DNA of 64,000 bases from M3007 sp031373665 (GTDB taxonomy: Bacteria; Bacteroidota; Bacteroidia; Chitinophagales; Saprospiraceae). The notes below the pieces were generated by a model that worked only from the letters and a program-made list of their open reading frames with translations, was not told the origin of the DNA and made no database searches. Every line of letters starts with the position of its first letter. Position 1 is the stretch's first letter. The stretch covers positions 1-64,000 of the forward strand of contig JANMMZ010000009.1 in assembly GCA_031373665.1 (NCBI GenBank). Direction: 5' to 3'. Both the position numbers and the translations under genes were made by a program. Shown here one piece after another: positions 44,249 to 52,121 of the stretch.

Positions 44249-44910
44249 AACATATATGCTGTTTGGAAATAAATGCAATGTCCTAGCCAGCCGCGCTGAG
44301 CAGGGGCTGGATTCCAATCGCGAGGATCATACATCAGGTTAAGAGAACGCACATAGCGTACCGTGAAGCCTAGATTTTTATTAGCAAAAAAGTTGAAGCC
44401 TAATAGGAGACTAACGTCCGTTTTGATAAAATAATTAGGGACGATACCTTCAAACCAACTTTCTTCGCCCCTTATCCGCTGCCCAATAAAACGAGCATAA
44501 GAAAAGCCACCATTGAAAGAAACCTTATGATAATTGTCAGATTCTTTTTCGCCTTCTACCAACCAATCTTTGTAGTGCCATTGCACGGGTACTTCCACAT
44601 AGTTAAGCGTCAGAGAAACGTGGTTTGGGTTGTATTTGTCTTTCACCAAATCAGTTTGGGCACCACGTTGGGCAAACAAAAATTCAACGCTCAAATCCGA
44701 GCGTTCTTTTAAGCGGGCAACGGTACGGATACCACCAATCAGGCCCAGTTTGTCGTAACCAGCCATCAGGTCGCCATCAATCTGCGAAGCAGACAAACCA
44801 ACCACAACTCCTCCTTGAAAACGGCGTTGAGCTTGTACAGAAGTACAAAAAATAAGGACTGCAAAAGCGATTAGCCAGCCTTTAGCAAGAAAAATGTTTT
44901 TGTAATACAT
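44245..44910 (-). CDS. Porin-family outer-membrane beta-barrel protein (PorT-like type)
   Basis: 221 residues: signal peptide about 1-27 (ending TSVQAQ), then an outer-membrane barrel pattern RFQGGVVVGLSASQIDGDLMAGYDKLG, which is the usual opening of Bacteroidota porin-family/PorT-like barrels, followed by VSLTLNYVEVPVQWHYKD and NLGFTVRYVRSLNLMYDP. Its stop overlaps the threonine aldolase start; functional linkage is not evident. Confidence 0.85.
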   Translation of the reverse strand: MYYKNIFLAKGWLIAFAVLIFCTSVQAQRRFQGGVVVGLSASQIDGDLMAGYDKLGLIGGIRTVARLKERSDLSVEFLFAQRGAQTDLVKDKYNPNHVSLTLNYVEVPVQWHYKDWLVEGEKESDNYHKVSFNGGFSYARFIGQRIRGEESWFEGIVPNYFIKTDVSLLLGFNFFANKNLGFTVRYVRSLNLMYDPRDWNPAPAQRGWLGHCIYFQTAYML

Positions 44911-45022
44911 GGTAGTATTAAAGATAAAAAGTGAGAAAATATTATATATAATAAACTATGGTTAATCTTCACTATCCATTCGTTCCTTTAGGAACGATGC
45001 CCATACTCACCTTGTGGGTAGG

Positions 45023-45532
45023 CTATTCATCGTCAGTACTTTCTATTCTTTCCAGCACCCGAAAACGATAATCATATTCATTTTTTTCGTCCGCTTCATG
45101 GGATTCACTCCATACCTCTTTCCATTCTGAAAAATCTATATCAGGGAAAAAAACATCGCCTTTCACGGTTAGATCTACCTCCGTCAAATACAGTTTATCG
45201 CAGATATCTATGGTTTCGCGATAAATGACCCCTCCACCGATGATGAAGGCTTCTGTTTCTTCGTTGTCATAGGCAATACCTAAGGCTTCTTCCACCGAAT
45301 GTGCTACTAAAACACCTGTTGCCGTAAAAAAAGTATCCCTCGTGATCACAATATTGGTGCGCTTAGGAAGCGGGCGGCCAATGCTTTCAAAGCAGTTACG
45401 CCCCATAATAATATGATGGTTGAGCGTAGTGCGCTTGAAATAGGTCAAATCCGCAGGCAGATACCAAGGAATCTGATTGTCTTTTCCAATAACACCACCG
45501 TGGGCTGTGGCTACTATGGCGGAAACTAACAT
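45023..45532 (-). CDS. folA: Dihydrofolate reductase
   Basis: NADPH-dependent reduction of dihydrofolate. 169 residues from ATG 45532 (MLVSAIVATAHGGVIGKDNQIPWYLPADL); the frame is open 17 codons further but those lie over the rny terminator. Seen: IPWYLPADLTYFKRTT, IIMGRNCFESIGRPLPKRTNIVITR, EAFIIGGGVIY, and LYLTEVDLTVKGDVFFP. No thyA is adjacent. The terminator between rny and folA implies that folA has its own promoter in the short gap or depends on read-through. Confidence 0.95.
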   Translation of the reverse strand: MLVSAIVATAHGGVIGKDNQIPWYLPADLTYFKRTTLNHHIIMGRNCFESIGRPLPKRTNIVITRDTFFTATGVLVAHSVEEALGIAYDNEETEAFIIGGGVIYRETIDICDKLYLTEVDLTVKGDVFFPDIDFSEWKEVWSESHEADEKNEYDYRFRVLERIESTDDE

Positions 45533-45555
45533 GATATGGTTTTGTGTAAAAATAT

Positions 45556-45591
45556 AAAACCGATTGAACACAATCTTGTTCAATCGGTTTT
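45556..45591 (-). terminator. Rho-independent terminator of rny
   Basis: AAAACCGATTGAACA / TGTTCAATCGGTTTT, a perfect 15-bp stem with a 6-nt loop, followed on the minus strand by TATATTTTTAC; it starts 9 bp after the rny stop. Confidence 0.85.
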
Positions 45592-45599
45592 ACAGTTAT

Positions 45600-47279
45600 T
45601 TATCTTGCGTATGCTACGGCACGTTTTTCTCGGATCACCGTCACCCTGATCTGGCCGGGGTACTGCATTTCATCCTGAATTTTTTGCGAAATCATAAACG
45701 ATAAATCATCGGCATATTGGTCTGTAACCTTGTCGGCCTCTACAATAACGCGCAATTCGCGGCCCGCTTGCATCGCAAAGGCTTTAGAAACACCTTCGTA
45801 ACTCATCGCTATTTCTTCTAGTTCGCCGATACGCTTGAGGTAATTCTCCAAAATCTCGCGGCGGGCACCAGGGCGAGCACCAGAAATAGCATCACAAGCC
45901 TGAATGATTGGCGATAAGATATTATTCATTTCTACCTCATCATGGTGAGCACCAACGGCATTGATGATGACGGGGTGTTCTCCGAACTGTTCGCAAAGTT
46001 TCATACCCACGAGCGCGTGCGATAGTTCTGTTTCTTCTTCGGCTACCTTACCAATGTCGTGCAAAAGACCTGCGCGTTTCGCCATTTTGATCTGTTTTGG
46101 GTTGAGTCCCAATTCAGCGGCCATTAAGGCACAAAGTTCTGCGGTTTCGATAGAGTGTTTCAATAGGTTTTGGCCATAAGAAGACCTAAAACGCATACGA
46201 CCCACCATACGTATCAAAGCAGCATTAAGGCCATGAATGCCAAGTTCGATCACGGTGCGCTCACCGATTTCAACGATTTGCTCTTCCAATTGCTTTTGCA
46301 CTTTGGCTACCACCTCCTCAATACGGGCTGGGTGAATACGGCCATCGGCCACCAAACGCTGTAGCGACAAACGGGCTACCTCACGACGGATAGGATCGAA
46401 AGATGAAATGACAATTGCTTCTGGGGTATCGTCCACGATGACCTCTACGCCAGTGGCAGCTTCTAGGGCACGGATGTTACGACCCTCGCGGCCAATGATT
46501 TGGCCTTTCATTTCGTCATTTTCCAAGTTAAATACGGAAACCGTGTTTTCTATCGTAAATTCGGCCGCCATCCGCTGGATGGTTTGAATAACAATTTTCT
46601 TAGCCTCCTTATTGGCATTAAGTTTTGCCTGATTCACCGCATCACGTATGATGGACTGTGATTCAGATTCACTTTTGGCGCGTACAGCCTCCAAAAGTTG
46701 ATCTTTGGCATCTTGTTGGCTCAATTGTGCTATTTTTTCAAGCATTTTGATCCGCTCTTCATTAGCCTGATCAAGTTCTTCCTTCTTTTTTTGAACAATT
46801 TTCAACTGTTTGTCCAAGTTTTCACGCAATGCAGAAAGTTCCACATCACGATTATCAAGGTCACTCTTGCGGGTGTCCATTTCCTTGAATTTCAGGTTGA
46901 GGGCATCTTCGTCCACCTTTAAGTCTTTTTGGCGGGTCATGATATCCACCTCAAGATCTTTCAACTCCAACTGACGCTTGGTTTTTTCGGTCTCAACCTC
47001 CTGACGCATTTGAGCGTACCGTTCTTTGGCTTCTTGAATTTTTTGTTGTTTGATCCGGTCGTTCTCTGCCTCTGCTTTTGAAATCAATTTTTCTGCTTTC
47101 AGTGCCGCTTCATCTTCTACGCGCTTAGCCGATAGCCTTGCTTCTTGGATCAGCAAATCTGCCTGACGATTGCTTTCTTCGATTGATTTTCCAGTATCTT
47201 TTTTAGCCGTGAGGTTCGCAATCACCCAAGTGACGCCGCCGCCTGCTGCTAATCCGATTATAATTGATATAATATCCAT
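45600..47279 (-). CDS. rny: Ribonuclease Y
   Basis: Membrane-anchored endoribonuclease that starts mRNA decay. 559 residues from ATG 47279 (MDIISIIIGLAAGGGVTWVIANL); the longer frame overlaps pheT and is rejected. One N-terminal helix, a long coiled coil (about 30-200, rich in KAEKLISKAEAEN-type heptads), a KH domain with GQIIGREGRNIRALE at about residue 258, and an HD domain with HDIGKV at about residue 407. It starts 25 bp after the pheT stop. No zapA gene lies between them, unlike in many Bacteroidota. Confidence 0.96.
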   Translation of the reverse strand: MDIISIIIGLAAGGGVTWVIANLTAKKDTGKSIEESNRQADLLIQEARLSAKRVEDEAALKAEKLISKAEAENDRIKQQKIQEAKERYAQMRQEVETEKTKRQLELKDLEVDIMTRQKDLKVDEDALNLKFKEMDTRKSDLDNRDVELSALRENLDKQLKIVQKKKEELDQANEERIKMLEKIAQLSQQDAKDQLLEAVRAKSESESQSIIRDAVNQAKLNANKEAKKIVIQTIQRMAAEFTIENTVSVFNLENDEMKGQIIGREGRNIRALEAATGVEVIVDDTPEAIVISSFDPIRREVARLSLQRLVADGRIHPARIEEVVAKVQKQLEEQIVEIGERTVIELGIHGLNAALIRMVGRMRFRSSYGQNLLKHSIETAELCALMAAELGLNPKQIKMAKRAGLLHDIGKVAEEETELSHALVGMKLCEQFGEHPVIINAVGAHHDEVEMNNILSPIIQACDAISGARPGARREILENYLKRIGELEEIAMSYEGVSKAFAMQAGRELRVIVEADKVTDQYADDLSFMISQKIQDEMQYPGQIRVTVIREKRAVAYAR

Positions 47280-47304
47280 ACTATTTAATGAGTGTGTATT
47301 AAGG

Positions 47305-49779
47305 TTAGCTCCGCACCACGGCTCCGAGTTTTTGCTCAAAGATGGTTTGGAGTTGTTGCATGAAACTTTCTATTTCTTTGTCTTGTAGGGTTTTTTCAAA
47401 ATCTTCAAAAATAAAACTCACAGCGTATGATTTTTTACCAACCCCGAGTTTATTTTCATCTTCAAATACATCAAATAAATTGACTTGTTTGAGCGTCTTT
47501 TTTATTGTTTTTAATGATAAAATACGAATATCTCCAAAAGTAACAGATTTATCCAGCACCAACGCGAGGTCGCGGCGGACTGACGGAAACTTATTGAGGT
47601 CTTCAAATTGAATACTGTTGCTGCCAATGGCTTTCAGGACGTTATCCATGTTAAATTCGGCATAAAATACCGCATTTTTCACGTCCGCTTTTTTCAATAA
47701 AGAAGATTGTACCGCACCGAAAGTTACCAAATCCATTGGGCCACGATGGTATTTCATGGCATATTGGAAAGGAGATTGATCGAGTGCGCTTTCTTGGAAA
47801 CCACTAATGCCCATTCGGGTCATCAGGTTTTGCACATGGCCTTTAAGGGTGTAAAAATCAACTTGTTTTTTATTGGATCCTTGCCAGTTTTCGGCACTGT
47901 GTATGCCCGTCATCCAAATAGATAAACGGTAGCCCTCGCTGAAGCGGGGCATATCCTTCTGATCAAGATTGGACGAGGTGGCATATATTTTTCCAAATTC
48001 AAAAAGACGTAAATCTGGATTTTGTCGGTTTTGATTGCGTTGTATGGATTCCAATCCGGAGAACAACATAACAGGGCGCATACAATCAAGACCTTGATTG
48101 GCAGTATTGTGTACAAACACCAATTGTTCCTTCGGGAAGGGCATGGCGGCCGATTCGCCTAAGAAGTAAGCCGAATTGTTCAAGGACATGCTCATACATT
48201 CATTGAAACCAGTGGCGGCCAATATATCGGACATGGTATTCCTGACCGTATCCATATTTGGGCGCGGCTGTAGTTCCATGCTGGAACGTATTTGGGTTGG
48301 GATCGGCACTGAATCAAGGCCATGTACCCGCAATACCTCTTCTACTATATCTGCTTCACGGGTAACATCCGGTTTATTGGTTGGTACCAAGGCAATGAAT
48401 CCTGTTTCGGTTTCTCGTTCCAAACCAATTTCCAAGGCATTCAAGATATTTTTTACCTTTTCTTTAGGTAAAACCTCTCCAATGAGGCGATTTATTCGCT
48501 CGTAAGATACCGATACAGAAATCGGTTGTACAGGATCAGGGTAAAGGTCAACCAAACTTTCGGTATCCAATATCCCGCCTGCTATCGCTACGATCATGTC
48601 GGCTGCGGCCAGCAATGCAGTTTTGGTACCATTTGGATCTACGCCTTTTTCAAACATCCAAGCGGCATCGGTGCGCAAATTGTGGCGCAACATAGAGCGG
48701 CGTATCCATTTAGGATTAAAAAAAGCACTTTCCAAGAAAATAGCCGTAGTATGTTCACTTACGCCGCTATCGGCTCCGCCAAATACGCCCCCAATACACA
48801 TAGGCTGGTCGTTGCCATCGCAGATCATAAGGTCGTCTTCCGACAATTTGCGGTCTGTTTCGTCGAGGCTTTTGAATATGGTGTCTGATGGCAACGTTTT
48901 TACGCGTACTTGCCCTTTACCTATTTTATGGAGGTCGAAAGCATGGAGTGGTTGGCCAAGGTCAGCACGTATATAATTGGTAATGTCAACAATGTTATTG
49001 ATGGGTCGTTGGCCTATGGCTTTCAAGCGATTTTGAAGCCATTCGGGACTGTCTTGTATGGTAATACCCGTGATGACAATACCGGTATAACGCGGACAGG
49101 CCGCTGGGTTTTCCACCGTGACCGAAATCGTAGGTTTGGATGCTGGTGCGATGTCAGTACTTGCGGTTTTGCGCTTTAGTTTTACGGTCGGATTTTCATG
49201 GTGGCGTATCCAAGCCAGTATATCGCGGGCGACACCTATATGATTAGTAGCATCGGCTCTATTTGGGGTGAGACCAATTTCTATAACGGTATCGGCTTCT
49301 TGTTTAAACCATTGTGCAGCCGAAATACCGATGGCGGTATTGACATCCAAAACCATGATACCGCTGTGGTCGTGCCCTACGCCCAATTCGTCTTGAGCAC
49401 AGATCATACCTTGCGAAGGTACACCACGTACCTTGCGCTCGCCGATCGTAAACAAAGTGCCATCTTTAGAAAAAACATTGGCACCTGGTATTGCTACGAA
49501 TACCTTTTGACCAACGGCTACATTGGGTGCGCCACATACAATGGAACGCACCACGCCGTCTCCAACATCTACCGTAGTGGCAGAGAGGTGGTCTGTATCG
49601 GGCATCCTTTCGCAGCTGAGCACAAGGCCAGTAAAGACTTTGTCCAGATCAACTAACGACGGTTTTACTGTTTCCCAACCCTCCACTTCTAAGCCCAGTG
49701 ATGTCAGTATATCAGCGATTTCAGAGTCAGATTTATGTATGTCGAGATAATCTCGCAACCAATTCAACGATACCTTCAT
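47305..49779 (-). CDS. pheT: Phenylalanyl-tRNA synthetase beta subunit
   Basis: 824 residues, full length. Order: N-terminal catalytic-like MKVSLNWLRDYLDI, EMAP/tRNA-binding OB-fold (about 40-150), B3/4 editing domain (about 210-380, CIGGVFGGADSGVSE), B5 (about 400-475), the catalytic-like core, and the C-terminal FDX-ACB anticodon-binding domain (KFPSVRRDLALVLDKSVTFGDI). pheS is not in the window. First gene of pheT-rny; a TACCTTTG box lies about 131 bp upstream. Confidence 0.97.
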   Translation of the reverse strand: MKVSLNWLRDYLDIHKSDSEIADILTSLGLEVEGWETVKPSLVDLDKVFTGLVLSCERMPDTDHLSATTVDVGDGVVRSIVCGAPNVAVGQKVFVAIPGANVFSKDGTLFTIGERKVRGVPSQGMICAQDELGVGHDHSGIMVLDVNTAIGISAAQWFKQEADTVIEIGLTPNRADATNHIGVARDILAWIRHHENPTVKLKRKTASTDIAPASKPTISVTVENPAACPRYTGIVITGITIQDSPEWLQNRLKAIGQRPINNIVDITNYIRADLGQPLHAFDLHKIGKGQVRVKTLPSDTIFKSLDETDRKLSEDDLMICDGNDQPMCIGGVFGGADSGVSEHTTAIFLESAFFNPKWIRRSMLRHNLRTDAAWMFEKGVDPNGTKTALLAAADMIVAIAGGILDTESLVDLYPDPVQPISVSVSYERINRLIGEVLPKEKVKNILNALEIGLERETETGFIALVPTNKPDVTREADIVEEVLRVHGLDSVPIPTQIRSSMELQPRPNMDTVRNTMSDILAATGFNECMSMSLNNSAYFLGESAAMPFPKEQLVFVHNTANQGLDCMRPVMLFSGLESIQRNQNRQNPDLRLFEFGKIYATSSNLDQKDMPRFSEGYRLSIWMTGIHSAENWQGSNKKQVDFYTLKGHVQNLMTRMGISGFQESALDQSPFQYAMKYHRGPMDLVTFGAVQSSLLKKADVKNAVFYAEFNMDNVLKAIGSNSIQFEDLNKFPSVRRDLALVLDKSVTFGDIRILSLKTIKKTLKQVNLFDVFEDENKLGVGKKSYAVSFIFEDFEKTLQDKEIESFMQQLQTIFEQKLGAVVRS

Positions 49780-49909
49780 GCCGCAAAGCGTACTTATAAA
49801 TACTAAAAGAGGCGCACATTATTTCATAGTAAAATGATTATCAAATTTTTATGAAAAAAAAATAATATAATATATCCTCCTTAATCTTCGTTAATAAATT
49901 CTTAATCGG

Positions 49910-49917
49910 CAAAGGTA
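49910..49917 (-). promoter_or_regulatory. -7 promoter box (TACCTTTG) of pheT-rny
   Basis: The minus strand reads CTACCTTTGCCG, matching TAnnTTTG, 131 bp before the pheT ATG. The leader is longer than usual here and is AT-rich with no clear attenuator stem. Confidence 0.4.
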
Positions 49918-50015
49918 GAAAAGAAAATGTGAAATAAAAGCGGAAAATATCGAACTTTGCGACTTTGTGTGGGGAATGCACTAAAAATTACTTGCCCCAA
50001 AGTTTTAATTTTCAC

Positions 50016-52115
50016 ATGCTCGATCTTTCGTTTCAATATCCCGCTTGGTTTTTACTATTTTGCGCATTGCTTGGATTAGGCTATGCAGCCCTATTATATT
50101 ATCGCGATACCACCTTTCGCGAACAATCCAAAAGCCTACATATTTGGTTGGGTATTATCCGTTGGCTGACGATTACTTTATTGAGTGCGTTGCTATTGTC
50201 GCCACTAATCAAACGGTTGCTCACGGAGACCAAAAAGCCAATTGTTGTATTGGCTCAAGATCAATCGGAGAGTATAGCCGTTGATTTGCAAGGCGATTTG
50301 CTGGATCAGTATAAGCAAAACTGGACGGGGCTTCGCGACGCGCTTTCTCAAGACTATGAAGTACATGAGTTGTCTATTGGAGACAATGTTCGGGAAGGAG
50401 TCAATTTTGAGTTCAAAGATAAAGTGACCAATCTATCGCAATCGCTACGCTCCATATATGATCTGTATGGGGGGCAAAACCTAGGCGCAGTCATACTGGC
50501 ATCTGATGGGGTTTACAATGAAGGTAGCAACCCCGCTTATGCGGATGTACAATTGAGTGCACCTATATATACGGTTGCGCTAGGCGATACGACGCCGAAA
50601 AAAGACCTTTTGGTGAAGCGCGTATTTCATAATAAAATAGCCTACCTCGGCGATAAATTTACCTTGCAAATAGATGTCACTGCGATCAATTGCGGCGGGC
50701 AGCAATCGGTATTGAATATTAGCAAAAAAGAAGGCGATCAGTGGAAGGGTTTGCAGAGATTACCGATGAATATAGTGGGGAAAGATTTTTTCATCACGAA
50801 GGAGGTGCAATTGGAAGCCGACCAACCCGGTGTAGCCCAATACCTTATTTCGGTAGCCAATCTTAGCGGCGAAGCCACTACGGCCAATAACCGCAAAGAA
50901 ATATATATAGATATACTGGATGCACGCCAAAAAATACTGCTTTTGGCCAATAGCCCTCATCCGGATCTTTCGGCTTTGAAAACAACCTTGGAAACCAATA
51001 AAAATTATCAGGTGAGCATTGCTTATGTGAATGATCCGGGGATTGATGTTGGAAAATTTGATTTTGTGATGCTTCACAACCTACCATCCAATAGCAATGA
51101 CATATCAGGATTGCTCAATAATTTGAATGAAAAGCGAATTCCGCGTTTGTTCATGGCTGGTATGCAGACCAATTATGTCGCGCTTGCGAAGGCTCAAGGA
51201 TTGGTCACGATGCAAAGCGATGGGAAACAAAGTGACGATGTGCAAGCCAAAGTAGAAAGTGGTTTTGCATCGTTCAACCTTGACCCTAAAACTGTTTCGG
51301 AACTTTCAAAATTCAATCCAGTGACTTCGGCTTTTGGCAACTTTGGCGTGACGGCACAAGCGCAGGTATTGTTGCGCAAACGCATTGGCAAAATTGATAC
51401 CGAACAACCGCTTTTGGTATTTGGGGAGACCAATGGCACTAAAACGGGGGTTTTGCTCGCCGAAGGTATTTGGCGGTGGCGGTTGTTTGACTACATGCAA
51501 CATGCCAACCATGATATTTTTGATGAATTGATGGGCAAAACAGTGCAGTTTCTTTCTCAAAAGGAGGATAAACGCAAATTTAGGGTCTCTTTAGATAAGA
51601 ATATTTACAAAGAAAATGAACCCATTTCGTTCAGTGCCGAACTGTACAATGATAACTATGAACTCATCAATGAGTCGGATGTAACGATGTCTATCCGAAA
51701 TCAAGAAGGAAAAGAATTTGCCTTTACTTTTAATAAATTGGGGAAGGCTTATGCCTTGGATGCGGGTATTCTGCCACTCGGTAACTATTCCTATAAGGCC
51801 AGCACCAACTTTAACGGACAAACACTTAGTTTTGAAGGCCGGTTCAGTGTACAACCTATTCAATTGGAACTGTTTGAAACTATAGCCAACCATTCCATAT
51901 TGCGTCAGTTGAGTGCCGCTTTTGGTGGTGAAACAGTATTACCAGATTCATTGGGCTCTATAGCCAATAAAATCAAAAACAACCAAACGGTTAAGCCTGT
52001 CATATACCAAACATCGCAGACCAATCCGCTCATCAACTTGAAATGGATTTTTGCGCTGATAGCGGGTTTGTTGTTTTTAGAGTGGTTTTTGAGGCGGTAT
52101 TTTGGGGCGTATTAA
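50016..52115 (+). CDS. Membrane protein with degenerate VWA-like domain
   Basis: 699 residues from ATG 50016 (MLDLSFQYPAWFLLFCALLGLGY); the frame extends 17 codons upstream, but this start gives the usual N-terminal BatA-like helix. Helices at about 6-25 and 40-60 and at the C-terminus (about 675-693, LKWIFALIAGLLFLEWFLRRYFGAY). Between them is a periplasmic part with a VWA/glutamine-amidotransferase-like core: VVLAQDQSES replaces the canonical DxSxS, then VILASDGVYNEGSNP. Relatives occur beside BatA/DUF58 genes; the function is unknown. The stop lies 6 bp from the convergent stop of the DUF285 gene. Confidence 0.82.
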   Translation: MLDLSFQYPAWFLLFCALLGLGYAALLYYRDTTFREQSKSLHIWLGIIRWLTITLLSALLLSPLIKRLLTETKKPIVVLAQDQSESIAVDLQGDLLDQYKQNWTGLRDALSQDYEVHELSIGDNVREGVNFEFKDKVTNLSQSLRSIYDLYGGQNLGAVILASDGVYNEGSNPAYADVQLSAPIYTVALGDTTPKKDLLVKRVFHNKIAYLGDKFTLQIDVTAINCGGQQSVLNISKKEGDQWKGLQRLPMNIVGKDFFITKEVQLEADQPGVAQYLISVANLSGEATTANNRKEIYIDILDARQKILLLANSPHPDLSALKTTLETNKNYQVSIAYVNDPGIDVGKFDFVMLHNLPSNSNDISGLLNNLNEKRIPRLFMAGMQTNYVALAKAQGLVTMQSDGKQSDDVQAKVESGFASFNLDPKTVSELSKFNPVTSAFGNFGVTAQAQVLLRKRIGKIDTEQPLLVFGETNGTKTGVLLAEGIWRWRLFDYMQHANHDIFDELMGKTVQFLSQKEDKRKFRVSLDKNIYKENEPISFSAELYNDNYELINESDVTMSIRNQEGKEFAFTFNKLGKAYALDAGILPLGNYSYKASTNFNGQTLSFEGRFSVQPIQLELFETIANHSILRQLSAAFGGETVLPDSLGSIANKIKNNQTVKPVIYQTSQTNPLINLKWIFALIAGLLFLEWFLRRYFGAY

Positions 52116-52121
52116 TAGGCA

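Noticed and set aside
47280..47339. Upstream extension of rny into pheT
   Set aside because: The family N-terminal helix starts at MDIISIII; the extra 20 codons have no match to the family and overlap pheT.
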